A stretch of 64,000 nt of DNA from Elusimicrobia bacterium GWB2_63_22 (GCA_001799735.1 MGUA01000009.1:1-64000), one strand, 5' to 3'; counted from the first letter of the stretch, positions 50,672 to 59,567 are shown. A program made the numbers and translations. The notes: generated from the sequence alone by a model not told the origin.

Positions 50672-52481
50672 GAAACTTGAACTTTTAGCCCCTGCCAAAG
50701 ACCTGGCCTGCGGCATCGACGCCGTTAACTGCGGCGCCGACGCCGTCTACATAGGCGCGGAACGCTTCGGCGCCCGCGTCTCCGCCGGCAACACCGTGGC
50801 CGACATCGGCCGCCTGGCCGCCTACGCGCACCGCTACCGCGCCAAGGTCTACGTGGCCATGAACACCCTGCTGTCCGACGAGGAGCTGCCGCGCGCGCAG
50901 CGGATGGTGCATTCCCTCTGGGAGGCCGGGGCTGACGCCCTGATAGTGCAGGACATGGGCCTGCTCGAGACCGGCCTGCCGCCGATCCCGCTCATCGCCA
51001 GCACCCAGACGCATAACGTGACCCCCGAGAAGGTGCTGTTCCTGGAGAAAGCCGGCTTTAAGCGCGTCATCCTGGGCCGCGAGCTGACGCTCGAGGAGAT
51101 AAAGGCCATCAGGGCCAAGACCTCCGTCGAGCTGGAATTCTTCGTGCATGGCGCGCTGTGCGTCTGCTACAGCGGCCAGTGCTACCTCAGCTACTTCCTC
51201 GGCGGCCGCAGCGGCAACCGCGGCGAATGCGCCCAGCCCTGCCGCAAGCTCTACACGCTCAAGGACAATGCCGGCGACACCCTGGCCGTCAACAAGCACC
51301 TGCTCTCGCTCAAGGACCTGAACCTTTCCCGGCGCCTGTCCCACCTGGCCGCCGCCGGCATCACCTCCTTCAAGATAGAGGGCCGGCTGAAGGACCAGGA
51401 CTACGTGCGCAACATCGTCACCTTCTACCGCCGCGAACTCGACAAGGTAATGGAGAAAAAAGGCTACGGGCGCCCGTCCATCGGCAAAAGCCTGGCCGCC
51501 TTCGAGCCGAACCCGGCCAAAACCTTCAACCGCGGCTATACCGAGTATTTCATAGACGGCAACCCGGCCGACATCGCCTCCCCCGACACCCCCAAGTTCG
51601 TGGGCGAGCCGCTGGGCCTGGTGTTCGACATTAAGAACGGCTCGTTCAGGATCCATGGCGCGGACAAGCTGCATCCCGGCGACGGGATCTCCTTCTTCGA
51701 CAAGGCCGGCACGCTGTCCGGCTCGCTGGTCAACGGCGTGGTGGACGGCCGCGTGCGCGCCGACAACCTTAAGGGTATGGAGAACGGCACCGCCGTCTAC
51801 CGCAACCTCGACAAGGAATTCATGCGCGCCGTGCAGCGCCTGGGCGCCCAGCGCAAGTTCTGGCTGAAGCTGGAATTCTCCGACGTGGACGGCGGCTTCC
51901 TGCTGAAGGCCTCCGACGAGCGCGGCGCCGTGGCCCAGGCCAAGTGGCGCGGGGTAAAAGCCCCGGCCCAGAAGCCGGAGCAGGCCCTGGACACCATCCG
52001 CAAGCAGCTCTCCAAGCTGGGCGAGACGGAATATTACCTGGAGTCGCTGGAGCTGAAGCTTTCCAAACCTTATTTCATGCCGGTCTCGGCCCTCAACGAC
52101 CTGCGCCGCGAGGCGCTGGCCGCCCTGGCCGCCGAACTCCCGGCCGGGCCGCGCGAAGAGGCCAAGCTGGTCGCCAACGAATACCCGTATCCCGAAGAGA
52201 AGCTGGACTACACCGGCAATGTGCTCAACAGCCGGGCCGCGCGCTTCTACAAGCGCCACGGCGTAAAAGAGATCGGCCTGGCCGCCGAAGCCGGCGCCGA
52301 CCTGGCCGGCCAGCCGCTGATGACCACCAAGTTCTGCCTCCGCCGCCAGCTGGGCCTGTGCAAGAAAGGCAAAGAGGTGGAGCCGCTGTTCCTTGAGGAC
52401 GGCGAAGGCCGCCGCTTCCGCCTGGAATTCGACTGCGCCCGCTGCGTGATGAAACTGTACTTCAAGGGCGGGGAAAAATGA
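50664..52481 (+). CDS. rlhA: U32 peptidase-family protein, RlhA-like rRNA hydroxylase
   Basis: 605 residues from GTG, overlapping the previous gene by 8 bases. N-terminal U32 domain: LELLAPAKDLACGIDAVNCGADAVYIGAERFGAR, LIVQDMGLL, then the iron-sulfur/Cys signature VHGALCVCYSGQCYLSYFLGGRSGNRGECAQPCRKLY. A DUF3656-like region follows (about 370-480) and the protein ends with CARCVMKLYFK. This length and order match RlhA (YdcP), which hydroxylates a 23S rRNA cytidine, rather than the shorter TrhP (about 450 residues). The Cys set probably binds an Fe-S cluster. Symbol is by domain layout, not by experiment. Confidence 0.82.
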   Translation: MDKKLELLAPAKDLACGIDAVNCGADAVYIGAERFGARVSAGNTVADIGRLAAYAHRYRAKVYVAMNTLLSDEELPRAQRMVHSLWEAGADALIVQDMGLLETGLPPIPLIASTQTHNVTPEKVLFLEKAGFKRVILGRELTLEEIKAIRAKTSVELEFFVHGALCVCYSGQCYLSYFLGGRSGNRGECAQPCRKLYTLKDNAGDTLAVNKHLLSLKDLNLSRRLSHLAAAGITSFKIEGRLKDQDYVRNIVTFYRRELDKVMEKKGYGRPSIGKSLAAFEPNPAKTFNRGYTEYFIDGNPADIASPDTPKFVGEPLGLVFDIKNGSFRIHGADKLHPGDGISFFDKAGTLSGSLVNGVVDGRVRADNLKGMENGTAVYRNLDKEFMRAVQRLGAQRKFWLKLEFSDVDGGFLLKASDERGAVAQAKWRGVKAPAQKPEQALDTIRKQLSKLGETEYYLESLELKLSKPYFMPVSALNDLRREALAALAAELPAGPREEAKLVANEYPYPEEKLDYTGNVLNSRAARFYKRHGVKEIGLAAEAGADLAGQPLMTTKFCLRRQLGLCKKGKEVEPLFLEDGEGRRFRLEFDCARCVMKLYFKGGEK

Positions 52482-53464
52482 ACCCTGCCCTGAAGGCCGC
52501 ACTCCTGGCCGCGCTGTTAGGCGCGGTGCCGGGCTGCGGTCCCAAGGCCCCCGAGCTGCCGGCCCTCAACCGGCTGGAGTCTTACAGTTTCGATCCCGCC
52601 TCTCCCCTGGAAACCAGGATAAAACTCATTCCCGCGCCCGTGCTGGATTCTTTCCGGGCTTTGGACAGCCGCCCGGACTACGCCGGCTACGAACCTTCCG
52701 CCGCTGACCGCGCGCTGGTTATGGATTACTTGCGCCTGCTGCCGCCCGCCTATGAAAAAACTTTCAAGCAGCGCTGTCTGGGCGTCTACTTTGTGCCCGA
52801 CATGGTGGGCTACGGCCTGGCCGACTGGGTGGCCGGGCCCGGCGGGACCGTCTATTTCCAGCTCATCCTTAACGCGGCCGTCCTGAAAGAAAGCCTCTCC
52901 GAAACCCTGACGAACAGGGAGAAGACCTGTTTTATCCCGAGGGCCGGCTGGTCTGTGCGGGTCGACGCCGGCACCGGCTACAAGGGACTGCTCTACGCTC
53001 TCGCGCATGAGGGCGGCCACGGCCTGGACTACGCGGCTGGCCTGACCCCTTATACCGACGACACTATGCCCGCCTACTACAGGCCGCGCCGGCCGCTCTC
53101 CGGCGGCCTTTTCCCGCTGCGCTGGGCGGATTATGCCAAGCCCCGCCCCGAGTTCTCCTTCCCCGGCCGGGACCAGGTTACCTTTTACGGCTTCGGCGGC
53201 GGGCCCAAGCTGGATATCGGAGGGGCCGCCGACTTGTACCGGGGCATGCTGGGAGCGGGCTTTGTTTCGCTTTACGCCTCCAAGAGCTGGGCTGAAACGC
53301 TGGCCGACACGGCAACCTTCGGCGCGCTGGCCGGCCTGGGGCAGCCGTACCGGATAACGGTTGCCGGCCCGGGCGGCAGGCAGGAAGTTTTCGAGCCGAT
53401 GAAAAGCCCGGCGGCCCGGCAGGCCGCCGAAGTTATGGAACTGCTGGGGAAGATAAAAATATGA
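52478..53464 (+). CDS. HEGGH metallopeptidase-like lipoprotein
   Basis: 328 residues. Lipoprotein signal with Cys at about residue 20 (GAVPGC). A zinc-site motif His177-Glu178-Gly-Gly-His181 (LAHEGGHGLDY) is followed 92 residues later by Glu273 in KSWAETLAD, a candidate third ligand. The remaining sequence contains aromatic strands (QVTFYGFGGGPKLD) and no recognised family match. If active, it would act in the envelope. ATGA overlap with the U32 gene upstream and with the YaeQ-like gene downstream. The second glutamate assignment is inferred from spacing. Confidence 0.65.
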   Translation: MNPALKAALLAALLGAVPGCGPKAPELPALNRLESYSFDPASPLETRIKLIPAPVLDSFRALDSRPDYAGYEPSAADRALVMDYLRLLPPAYEKTFKQRCLGVYFVPDMVGYGLADWVAGPGGTVYFQLILNAAVLKESLSETLTNREKTCFIPRAGWSVRVDAGTGYKGLLYALAHEGGHGLDYAAGLTPYTDDTMPAYYRPRRPLSGGLFPLRWADYAKPRPEFSFPGRDQVTFYGFGGGPKLDIGGAADLYRGMLGAGFVSLYASKSWAETLADTATFGALAGLGQPYRITVAGPGGRQEVFEPMKSPAARQAAEVMELLGKIKI

Positions 53465-53982
53465 CGCTTCGCTGCGAACTCAACATCAATGGCGGCAGCC
53501 GCCGCGTGATCATAGTGGGCAACGACGAAGAGACCCACGAGCACCTGGCCCTGCGCCTGACCGCGGCCATCCTCTTCTTCGACAAGGAACCCTGCGAGCC
53601 CGGGCCCAACGACCCGGTGCTGGCGGATATCGGTTTTGTGCCCGACCTGCTGGTGCCGGACGGCGTCGGCGGGGTGGCCGTCTGGGTGGAATGCGGCAAC
53701 GTGGCCGAGAACAAACTCGCCAAGGTCGCCCGCCGCATAAAAGAAGGGCGGCTGGTGCTGCTTAAAGAGGACGAACATGGCGGCCGCCGCCAGCGCGGGG
53801 TGGTGGATAAAGAAGTGCGCAATGGCGAGTGGGTGGAGGTCTGGGCCTGGCCCAGGGCCGAGTTCGCCCGCTGGAACGCCGCCATAAAAGAGACCAACTA
53901 CGTTTACGGCGAGGCCTCCGGGCAGAGCCTCAACCTGGTGCTCAACGACACGGCTTTCAGCGTGGACCTGGTCTCCTGCTAG
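53461..53982 (+). CDS. YaeQ-like PD-(D/E)XK-fold protein
   Basis: 173 residues, about YaeQ length (180). The central block EHLALRLTAAILFF, then VPDLLVPDG, VAVWVECGNVAENKLAKVARR and the closing GEWVEVWAWP resemble YaeQ, a PD-(D/E)XK superfamily protein. The key acidic pair would be Asp in VPDLL and Glu in WVECG, with Lys in ENKLAK. Function of the family is unknown, with reports on transcription antitermination. No signal peptide. Last gene of the 49284-53982 run; the next gene has its own promoter. Confidence 0.65.
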   Translation: MTLRCELNINGGSRRVIIVGNDEETHEHLALRLTAAILFFDKEPCEPGPNDPVLADIGFVPDLLVPDGVGGVAVWVECGNVAENKLAKVARRIKEGRLVLLKEDEHGGRRQRGVVDKEVRNGEWVEVWAWPRAEFARWNAAIKETNYVYGEASGQSLNLVLNDTAFSVDLVSC

Positions 53983-54023
53983 GCCTAGGTCCAAGGGGCA
54001 GGCGCGGGGGGGACTTCAGGCAC

Positions 54024-54052
54024 TTGGCGGGCCGGCGCGGGGCCTGTATACT
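54024..54052 (+). promoter_or_regulatory. Promoter of the alpha-amylase gene
   Basis: TTGGCG (54024-54029), 17-base spacer, TATACT (54047-54052). The leader carries ACGGAG (54075-54079 core) before the ATG at 54086. Confidence 0.6.
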
Positions 54053-54085
54053 ATGATCGTGGAATCTCGTTAAACGGAGAAAACG

Positions 54086-55531
54086 ATGCCGGCGAAAACC
54101 TTGCTGCGGCTGCTGCCTTCCTTTTTGATATTGTTAGCCCCGCTGTCGGCGCTGCGCGCCGCGCCCGCCCTGGACCTGCTTAAGGCCGAGGCCGGCGATC
54201 TCAACTTCGCCCTGCCCGAGCCTGCCGCCGGGCGCCTGGAAAACTCACCGCTCAGCCGGCCCCGCGCCGACTGGTTTAACGCTAAAAAACTTTATTCCGA
54301 CGCCGTCTTTAAACCCGGCAAGCAGCAGCGCGTGGACACCGAACACAGTAAACTCATCCTGCTGCAGGGCTTTCACTGGTACGCCGATAATTACTGGTTC
54401 CATCCGCCCCGCGGCTGGTGGGGCGTGCTGACCGACAAGGCGCCCGAAGTGGGCCGCGCCGGCTTCGACCTGGTCTGGTTCCCGCCGGTCTCCAACGGCA
54501 GCTATTATCCCAAACAGTGGTACGACCTGGATTCGCAGTGGGGCAAGCGCGAGGACCTGCTGAAGGCCGTGCAGGCCATGCACGCCTCCGGGGTCAAGGT
54601 GGTGGCCGATATCGTGCTCAACCACCGCAACGGCACCAAGGACTGGTACGACTTTACCACCCCCGACTGGCCGAGCACGGTGATCGTGCGCAACGACGAG
54701 TGGCAGGGATCGCCCAAGAGCCTCTACGACGACGAAGGCCAGGGCGACTTCGGCTGCCGCGACCTGGACCACCGCGACCCGCTGGTGCAGAACGATACCA
54801 AAATTTTCCTGCGCTGGCTCAAGAACACCGTGGGCTTCGACGGCTGGCGCTACGACATGGTGAAAGGCTACCCTGGCAGCTACGTCGGCCTGTACGACGC
54901 GGCTTCGGCCCCGGTCTTCTCCGTCGGTGAGTTCTACGACGCCAACCGCCAGCTGCTGGCCAACTGGGTGGACTCCACGGACCGCTCGTCCGACAAGAAG
55001 AACGCCTCCACCGTCTTCGATTTCACCACCAAGTTCAACCTGCTCTCGGCCATAGAGGGAGAGCGCTACGAGCTGATGAACGACGGCGGCCGCCCCTCCG
55101 GCATGATAGGCTGGTGGCCGGCCAAGACGGTCACCTTCGTGGAGAACCACGACACCTCGCCGCGCGACCCGACTTTCCTCCAGACCGCTTCGGCCGAATA
55201 CAGGACGCAGCGCCTGATGGGCTACGCCTACATCCTCACGCATCCCGGCATCCCGTCGGTGTTCTGGCCGCATTTTTTCGACTGGGGTTCCGACTACCGC
55301 GCCAAGCTGCAGGCGCTCATGAATGTAAGGAAGGCCGCCGGCCTGCATTCCACCAGCCGCATGGCCATCCTGCAGGCCACCAACGAGCTCTACGCCGCCG
55401 TGATAGACGGCGACAACAGCCGCGTGGTGGTTAAGATCGGCCGCAACTGGGGCTGGAACCCCGGCGCCGGCTGGACGCTGGCCGCCAGCGGCGAGCGCTA
55501 CGCCGTGTGGACGCAGCCGCTGCCGAAATAA
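54086..55531 (+). CDS. Secreted alpha-amylase, plant-type GH13
   Basis: 481 residues with a signal peptide (about 1-26, RAAPA). Catalytic residues of GH13: nucleophile Asp257 in GWRYDMVKGY, acid Glu282 in SVGEFYD, and Asp356 in FVENHDT; region I is VVADIVLNHR. KLILLQGFHWYADNYW and PPVSNGSYYPKQWYDLDSQWG near the N-terminus, and the C-terminal strand VVVKIGRNWGWNPGAGWTLAASGERYAVW resemble plant-type (GH13_6) enzymes with an Alpha-amyl_C2 domain. It hydrolyses starch-like alpha-1,4-glucans outside the cell. The next secreted HExxH gene starts 9 bases later. Confidence 0.9.
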   Translation: MPAKTLLRLLPSFLILLAPLSALRAAPALDLLKAEAGDLNFALPEPAAGRLENSPLSRPRADWFNAKKLYSDAVFKPGKQQRVDTEHSKLILLQGFHWYADNYWFHPPRGWWGVLTDKAPEVGRAGFDLVWFPPVSNGSYYPKQWYDLDSQWGKREDLLKAVQAMHASGVKVVADIVLNHRNGTKDWYDFTTPDWPSTVIVRNDEWQGSPKSLYDDEGQGDFGCRDLDHRDPLVQNDTKIFLRWLKNTVGFDGWRYDMVKGYPGSYVGLYDAASAPVFSVGEFYDANRQLLANWVDSTDRSSDKKNASTVFDFTTKFNLLSAIEGERYELMNDGGRPSGMIGWWPAKTVTFVENHDTSPRDPTFLQTASAEYRTQRLMGYAYILTHPGIPSVFWPHFFDWGSDYRAKLQALMNVRKAAGLHSTSRMAILQATNELYAAVIDGDNSRVVVKIGRNWGWNPGAGWTLAASGERYAVWTQPLPK

Positions 55532-55540
55532 AAACCAAAG

Positions 55541-57001
55541 ATGAAAAAGACCGCCGCTGTCATAACCCTGGTCCTGCTCGCCTCCGCCGCGCAGGCCCAG
55601 CGCGTCAACCTCAACTCTTCCGCTTTCCACGGCCTCGACCTGGCCGGGATAAAGGCCCTGAAGGCCGATATCCCCGCGCCCGTTTCCGACGTGGAAAAGG
55701 CCGGTCCGCGCGTTGCGCTGCTGTTGAACGCGGACGAGTCCAACCGCCGGGACCCCGTGTGGCCCGGCTACGACGTTTTCGGCCAGCCGGTGCTGCTCTA
55801 CGAGGCCGGCATCCGGTCTTTCCTGATAGCGCACCCGAACCCGCCCGCCGGCTACGCGCCCCTCTTTGCCGAGCCCAGGCCGGTCTTCGTGCAGCAGGGC
55901 CAGATACCCGGTTTTAATTTTACTTTCAGCTTTCATTTCCCGCTTAACGGGGTGGACACCTTCGCTTACCGCTATAAGGCGGAGGGCAAACCGGAGCAGG
56001 ATGTGCGCACCATGGTGCACGAACGCTTCCATGTCTTCCAGCAGACCGGCTTCAAACCGGCCCGTTACGCCAGGCGTGACAGCGAGCCGGATGGCGAGGA
56101 CCTGGCCATGGCCGCCCTGGAGCAGAAAACCCTTAAGAGCGCTCTCGCCGCGGAAGGGACGGAGGCCGCGGCCAGGTTTGTGCGGCAGTTCGCGGCCGTC
56201 CGCGAGGAGCGCTACGCCCGTTTCCCCGACGCCCGCCTGCCGGAAAGCCGCGAGGAGCGTTTGGAAGGCATGGCCAGATATGTGGACCAGGCCCTGATGC
56301 TGCGCGACGGACTGTCCCCGCAGCCCGGCGGCCAGGCTGCGCTGCTCTCCATGCAGCTGGACTGGTTCCCGGACGTGGACAAAATGGAGAAATCCCGCTA
56401 CTACGCCACCGGCGCCGCGCAGGGCCTGCTGCTGGACAGGGCCGGGCGGAGCGACTGGAAGGCGCTGGTAGCCGCCGGAGCTTTCCCTTACGAGGTTATC
56501 CGCCAGGCTTTCCCGCTTACGGACCCGGCGGCCGCGCTGGCCGAGGCCAGGCGCGAGCACGGTTACGCCGCGCTTCTCGCCACGGGCTTGCAGAAAGCTT
56601 CAGCTTTCCAGGCCGCCAAGACCGCGGCTATAGCCGCCTACGAGGCCCTCCCCGGGATAGAATGGTCGGTTCCGACCGGGCGCAATATGGGCTTCAGCGC
56701 CGCTTCTCCGGACTACCAGTTGAGCGGTACTGAAACCCTGCTGCCCGAGATGTACATGATAGACGCCAAGACGGAGGGCTACGCCCTGAACGTAACTGAC
56801 CGTCAGGCCGTGCTGGCCGATATGGCGGTCCGTTTCCACGCGCAGGCCGCCGTCCTGCTGGACGGGCGGGCGTTCACTCCGGCAGACGGGGTATACAGCT
56901 TTGAAACGCTGACCGTGACCGAGACCGGGCTGGACCTGAGGGTTTCCCGTCCCGGCACGCTGACCGTGACAGGCCGGAAGGCGGCGGTCTCTTTGGATTG
57001 A
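55541..57001 (+). CDS. Secreted HExxH metallopeptidase-like protein
   Basis: 486 residues with a signal peptide (1-19, AQAQ). A zinc motif His160-Glu161-Arg-Phe-His164 (MVHERFHVFQQTG) and Glu242 in ERLEGMARYVDQA, 78 residues on, look like a gluzincin-style site. The rest has no recognised family. The C-terminus (about 425-486) is a beta-rich domain. Starts 9 bases after the amylase stop, so co-transcribed and both exported. Biological target unknown. Confidence 0.65.
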   Translation: MKKTAAVITLVLLASAAQAQRVNLNSSAFHGLDLAGIKALKADIPAPVSDVEKAGPRVALLLNADESNRRDPVWPGYDVFGQPVLLYEAGIRSFLIAHPNPPAGYAPLFAEPRPVFVQQGQIPGFNFTFSFHFPLNGVDTFAYRYKAEGKPEQDVRTMVHERFHVFQQTGFKPARYARRDSEPDGEDLAMAALEQKTLKSALAAEGTEAAARFVRQFAAVREERYARFPDARLPESREERLEGMARYVDQALMLRDGLSPQPGGQAALLSMQLDWFPDVDKMEKSRYYATGAAQGLLLDRAGRSDWKALVAAGAFPYEVIRQAFPLTDPAAALAEARREHGYAALLATGLQKASAFQAAKTAAIAAYEALPGIEWSVPTGRNMGFSAASPDYQLSGTETLLPEMYMIDAKTEGYALNVTDRQAVLADMAVRFHAQAAVLLDGRAFTPADGVYSFETLTVTETGLDLRVSRPGTLTVTGRKAAVSLD

Positions 57002-57025
57002 AAAAGTAAGACGCAGCGGCAGTAA

Positions 57026-57050
57026 GGCCGGGGAGGGTTCCCCGGCCTAT
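57026..57050 (+). terminator. Hairpin terminator between convergent genes
   Basis: GGCCGGGGA (57026-57034), loop GGGT, TCCCCGGCC (57039-57047), then TATTCTATTTCTT. A weak T-tract; the stem overlaps the last base of the convergent MFS stop codon. Confidence 0.6.
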
Positions 57051-58306
57051 TCTATTTCTTCTTTGATGGCCGTCGGGGTGACGGCTTTTTTGCTGTCCTC
57101 TTTTAGGAACTTGCGAGACAGCAGCAGGGTGGCCGCCGAGTAGCAGGTGATGGTGATGAGGAAAGGCAGGGTGAAGCCGAAGTCCATCTGCAGGCGGCCG
57201 CTGAGGCGGGCGGCCAGGGCGTTGGAGAGGTTCCAGCCGGCGGTGTAGAGGGCGCTGGCGGCCTGGTGCTGGGCGGGGGGGAAATGGCCCAGCATGAAAA
57301 CGCTGTACACCGGCCAGCTGGCGTTCATCAGCATAGTGCGGGCGAAGGCGGCCAGTACTGTGGGCAGCAGGAAGCCGGAGAAGCCCATGGTGGCGAGGAA
57401 AGGTATGGAGAGCGACTGGAACATTATCATGGCCCGCACGCGGCCTACCCGCGTTACCAGCCAGGGGCCTATCAGCCCGCCGGCGGCCATGGCCAGCGGC
57501 ATGAGCGACATGAAAAAGCCCAGGCTGCCTATGCCGAGGTCGAACCCGGACTTGAAGAAGATGTTGAGGTAGGGCATGATCATGCCGGCGCCGAAAGAGA
57601 TGATGAGCTGGGGGGCCAGCACCAGCAGGGCCGGGCCGAGGGCCAGGGCGGAGAAGGCGGCGCTGCCCGACCGGTCGGCCGGGGCGGCGGGTTCTTTAAT
57701 TTTCAGGGCAGGGACTACGGCGGCCAGCAGCAGGGCGCAGGCGGCCAACAGGGTCACCCGGTAGGCCCCGGCGCCCTCGTGGCCGGAGAAGAGGGAAACC
57801 GCCCAGATGGCGCTCAGCCAGCCCGAGGCGAGGCTGCCGGCAAAGCCCGCGGTCATGGAGGCCGCGAACTGGAAGCTGAACAGGTGCTGGCGCTCTTTCT
57901 CCGAGGAGCTGCGGGCCATCAGCGGCATGGCGGTAATGGCGAACAGGGCCGCCGCCGCGCCGCCGACGAAAGCGAACAGCATCAGCATGCTGCGGCCCGG
58001 GAAGAAGGCCATGCCGGCCATGGAGGCGAAGCTGAGCAGCAGCGAGGCGATAAGCGTCCGCCTGGCCGGGAAGGCGGCGCAGAAGACCGCCAGCGGAATG
58101 GCCAGGGCCGCCACGGTGAGGCTGGGAATGGCGCCGAGTATGCCGAGAAAGTCGCGGGTGTAGCCGAGGTCGAGGATGTAGAGGTTGAAGACCAGGCTGA
58201 AGACGCTCTGCGCGAAGGACATCAGGAAAGTAAGCAGCAAAAAACGCCTGGCGTTGGGACTAAAATCCCTGAGCACCGCGGTGTAGTTTTTAAAAATATC
58301 TCTCAT
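57047..58306 (-). CDS. Major facilitator superfamily transporter
   Basis: 419 residues, about twelve helices. N-terminal FLLLTFLMSFAQSVFSLVFNLYILDLGYTRDFLGILGAIPSLTVAALAIPLA and the conserved loop motif R-rich region AFPARRTLIASL, a mid-loop KIKEPAAPADRSG and a second half beginning ALGPALLVLAPQLIISFGAGMIMPYLNIFF. This fits MFS_1 drug/metabolite transporters; substrate unknown. The start Met at 58306 (MRDIFKNYT) was chosen over the longer frame to 58366, which would add 20 residues overlapping a palindromic repeat; no clear promoter or Shine-Dalgarno site is seen. Confidence 0.85.
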   Translation of the reverse strand: MRDIFKNYTAVLRDFSPNARRFLLLTFLMSFAQSVFSLVFNLYILDLGYTRDFLGILGAIPSLTVAALAIPLAVFCAAFPARRTLIASLLLSFASMAGMAFFPGRSMLMLFAFVGGAAAALFAITAMPLMARSSSEKERQHLFSFQFAASMTAGFAGSLASGWLSAIWAVSLFSGHEGAGAYRVTLLAACALLLAAVVPALKIKEPAAPADRSGSAAFSALALGPALLVLAPQLIISFGAGMIMPYLNIFFKSGFDLGIGSLGFFMSLMPLAMAAGGLIGPWLVTRVGRVRAMIMFQSLSIPFLATMGFSGFLLPTVLAAFARTMLMNASWPVYSVFMLGHFPPAQHQAASALYTAGWNLSNALAARLSGRLQMDFGFTLPFLITITCYSAATLLLSRKFLKEDSKKAVTPTAIKEEIE

Positions 58307-58351
58307 GGTCTGGCGAACGGCTTTGGACACTTCGGTTGCAGGTGGGGCCGC

Positions 58352-58462
58352 GGGATTCCCCCGCAAACCCTTTGGGGAAGGGGGGGCCCCGCTTAATTTC
58401 CCGCGGGGGGGAAACCGCGCAACGGTTTCCCTGCGGCAAGCCAGGGTTTGCGGGGGAATCCC
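58352..58462. repeat. Palindromic element, 20-bp perfect inverted repeat
   Basis: GGGATTCCCCCGCAAACCCT (58352-58371) is the exact reverse complement of 58443-58462. Inside lies a second inverted repeat, GGAAACCG (58410-58417 region) with CGGTTTCC. There is no coding sequence. The phrase AACCCTTTGGGGAAGGGGGG has a near relative at about 62131-62150. It may be a small repeat element or a shared terminator of the two minus-strand genes. Confidence 0.55.
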
Positions 58463-58485
58463 ACGGGCACACCCTTAGCGTGTGA

Positions 58486-59493
58486 TTACTTTGAGGCTGG
58501 CGCGGTGGAAACAGCTACTTCCGGTTCGGGCTTGGGCGCGTGGTTGATGTACCAGATGTAGTTGGCCAGGTCCTTGTGCTCCTTGGGCATGGTCTCGGGG
58601 CACTTCTCCGCGTGCTCGGTGTAGAAAGAGGCCTGGCGCACGCCTTTAACCCGCGACTTGACCGAGGCCGGGATAGCGGCGTTGTGCAGAATGTGGCCGT
58701 TGCCCGCGATGACCAGCACCGAGTAGCCCGGGTTGGCGTTCAGGAACTCGGCCACCCTCGCGCCCATGCCCTCGTTCCACGCCGCCATGGAGGCCAGGTA
58801 GTTCTCAAGCGTGAACAACTTGGCCATGGGGGAATCCCCGTGGCCGGCGAAAGTGGCTTTAAGGTACTCGTTATATTTTTTATGCTGGGTTATCTCCACC
58901 TTCTCCGGCAGGAAGGACTTCTCCTCCGGGGTCAGGCTCTCCAGGCCGGTGCGGGCGATCTTGCCTACCACCTTCTTGGGCACGTTCAGGGCCAGGGCGC
59001 GCAGCTTGTTCTGCACTATAAAGTCGAGCAGCGGCTTGTACATGTTGAAGTCGAAGCCCCATTCCTTCTTCCAGTCCGCCTTCGCCAGGAATTCTTCCTC
59101 GGTAAGCCGGCCTTCGGCGTACTCGTTGAGCACCGCCTGCAGCGGCTGGCTGAGCATCTCGAAACCGACGGCGATCTTGGAGCCGCGGGCGATGCGCATG
59201 GCCTTGAGTGCCTCGAACTGGGCCAGGTGATCCAGGGGCTGGTCGTGGGTTTCGCCCACGTAGACCACGTCGTTCTTCCAGACCACGGACTTGAAGGAGG
59301 CCTCGCCCTGCTGGGGCTTGCCGGACTGGCCGCCAAAGAGGCAGAAGTTGGGCGTGGTGGTGGTAAGCACTATGGGCGCGTCAGCCGCGGCCGGCGCCTT
59401 TCTCTTTTCCACGTTAGCCTCGGGCTTCTTTACCGCGGCGGCCCAGGCGTTGAGGGGGAGCAGAAATATGAAGGAAAAGACTAAAGTTTTCAT
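58486..59493 (-). CDS. ChaN-like putative haem-binding/iron-regulated protein
   Basis: 335 residues. A signal peptide (1-19) is followed by an Ala/Pro/Lys linker and a domain with VVYVGETHDQPLDHLAQFEALKAM, FEMLSQPLQAVL, KADWKKEWGFDFNMYKPLLDFI, and VLVIAGNGHILHNAAIP, which matches ChaN/DUF399 (Tiki superfamily). Campylobacter ChaN binds haem. In this fold the GETH and NGHI motifs are the likely active or ligand sites. The ATG lies 6 bases behind TATAAT on the minus strand (59505-59500), so leaderless. Confidence 0.82.
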   Translation of the reverse strand: MKTLVFSFIFLLPLNAWAAAVKKPEANVEKRKAPAAADAPIVLTTTTPNFCLFGGQSGKPQQGEASFKSVVWKNDVVYVGETHDQPLDHLAQFEALKAMRIARGSKIAVGFEMLSQPLQAVLNEYAEGRLTEEEFLAKADWKKEWGFDFNMYKPLLDFIVQNKLRALALNVPKKVVGKIARTGLESLTPEEKSFLPEKVEITQHKKYNEYLKATFAGHGDSPMAKLFTLENYLASMAAWNEGMGARVAEFLNANPGYSVLVIAGNGHILHNAAIPASVKSRVKGVRQASFYTEHAEKCPETMPKEHKDLANYIWYINHAPKPEPEVAVSTAPASK

Positions 59494-59499
59494 ATTTTT

Positions 59500-59505
59500 A
59501 TTATA
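59500..59505 (-). promoter_or_regulatory. -10 element, leaderless type
   Basis: TATAAT on the minus strand (59505-59500), 6-base gap, ATG at 59493. Confidence 0.5.
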
Positions 59506-59523
59506 TTAAATTTAACAACCCGG

Positions 59524-59567
59524 CCCGGGAAACCCGGGGGGACTTAAGGCCCAGACGCGGCTGGGCC
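59524..59567. repeat. Two short hairpins upstream of the trypsin-like gene
   Basis: CCCGGG-AAA-CCCGGG (59524-59538) and GGCCCAG, 6-base loop, CTGGGCC (59548-59567). The second resembles the perfect palindrome at 43641-43660. Confidence 0.45.

Noticed and set aside
54245-56560. Open frame of 771 codons on the minus strand opposite the amylase and HExxH genes
   Set aside because: It spans two clear plus-strand genes with catalytic motifs and signal peptides; the antisense translation has no domain features.
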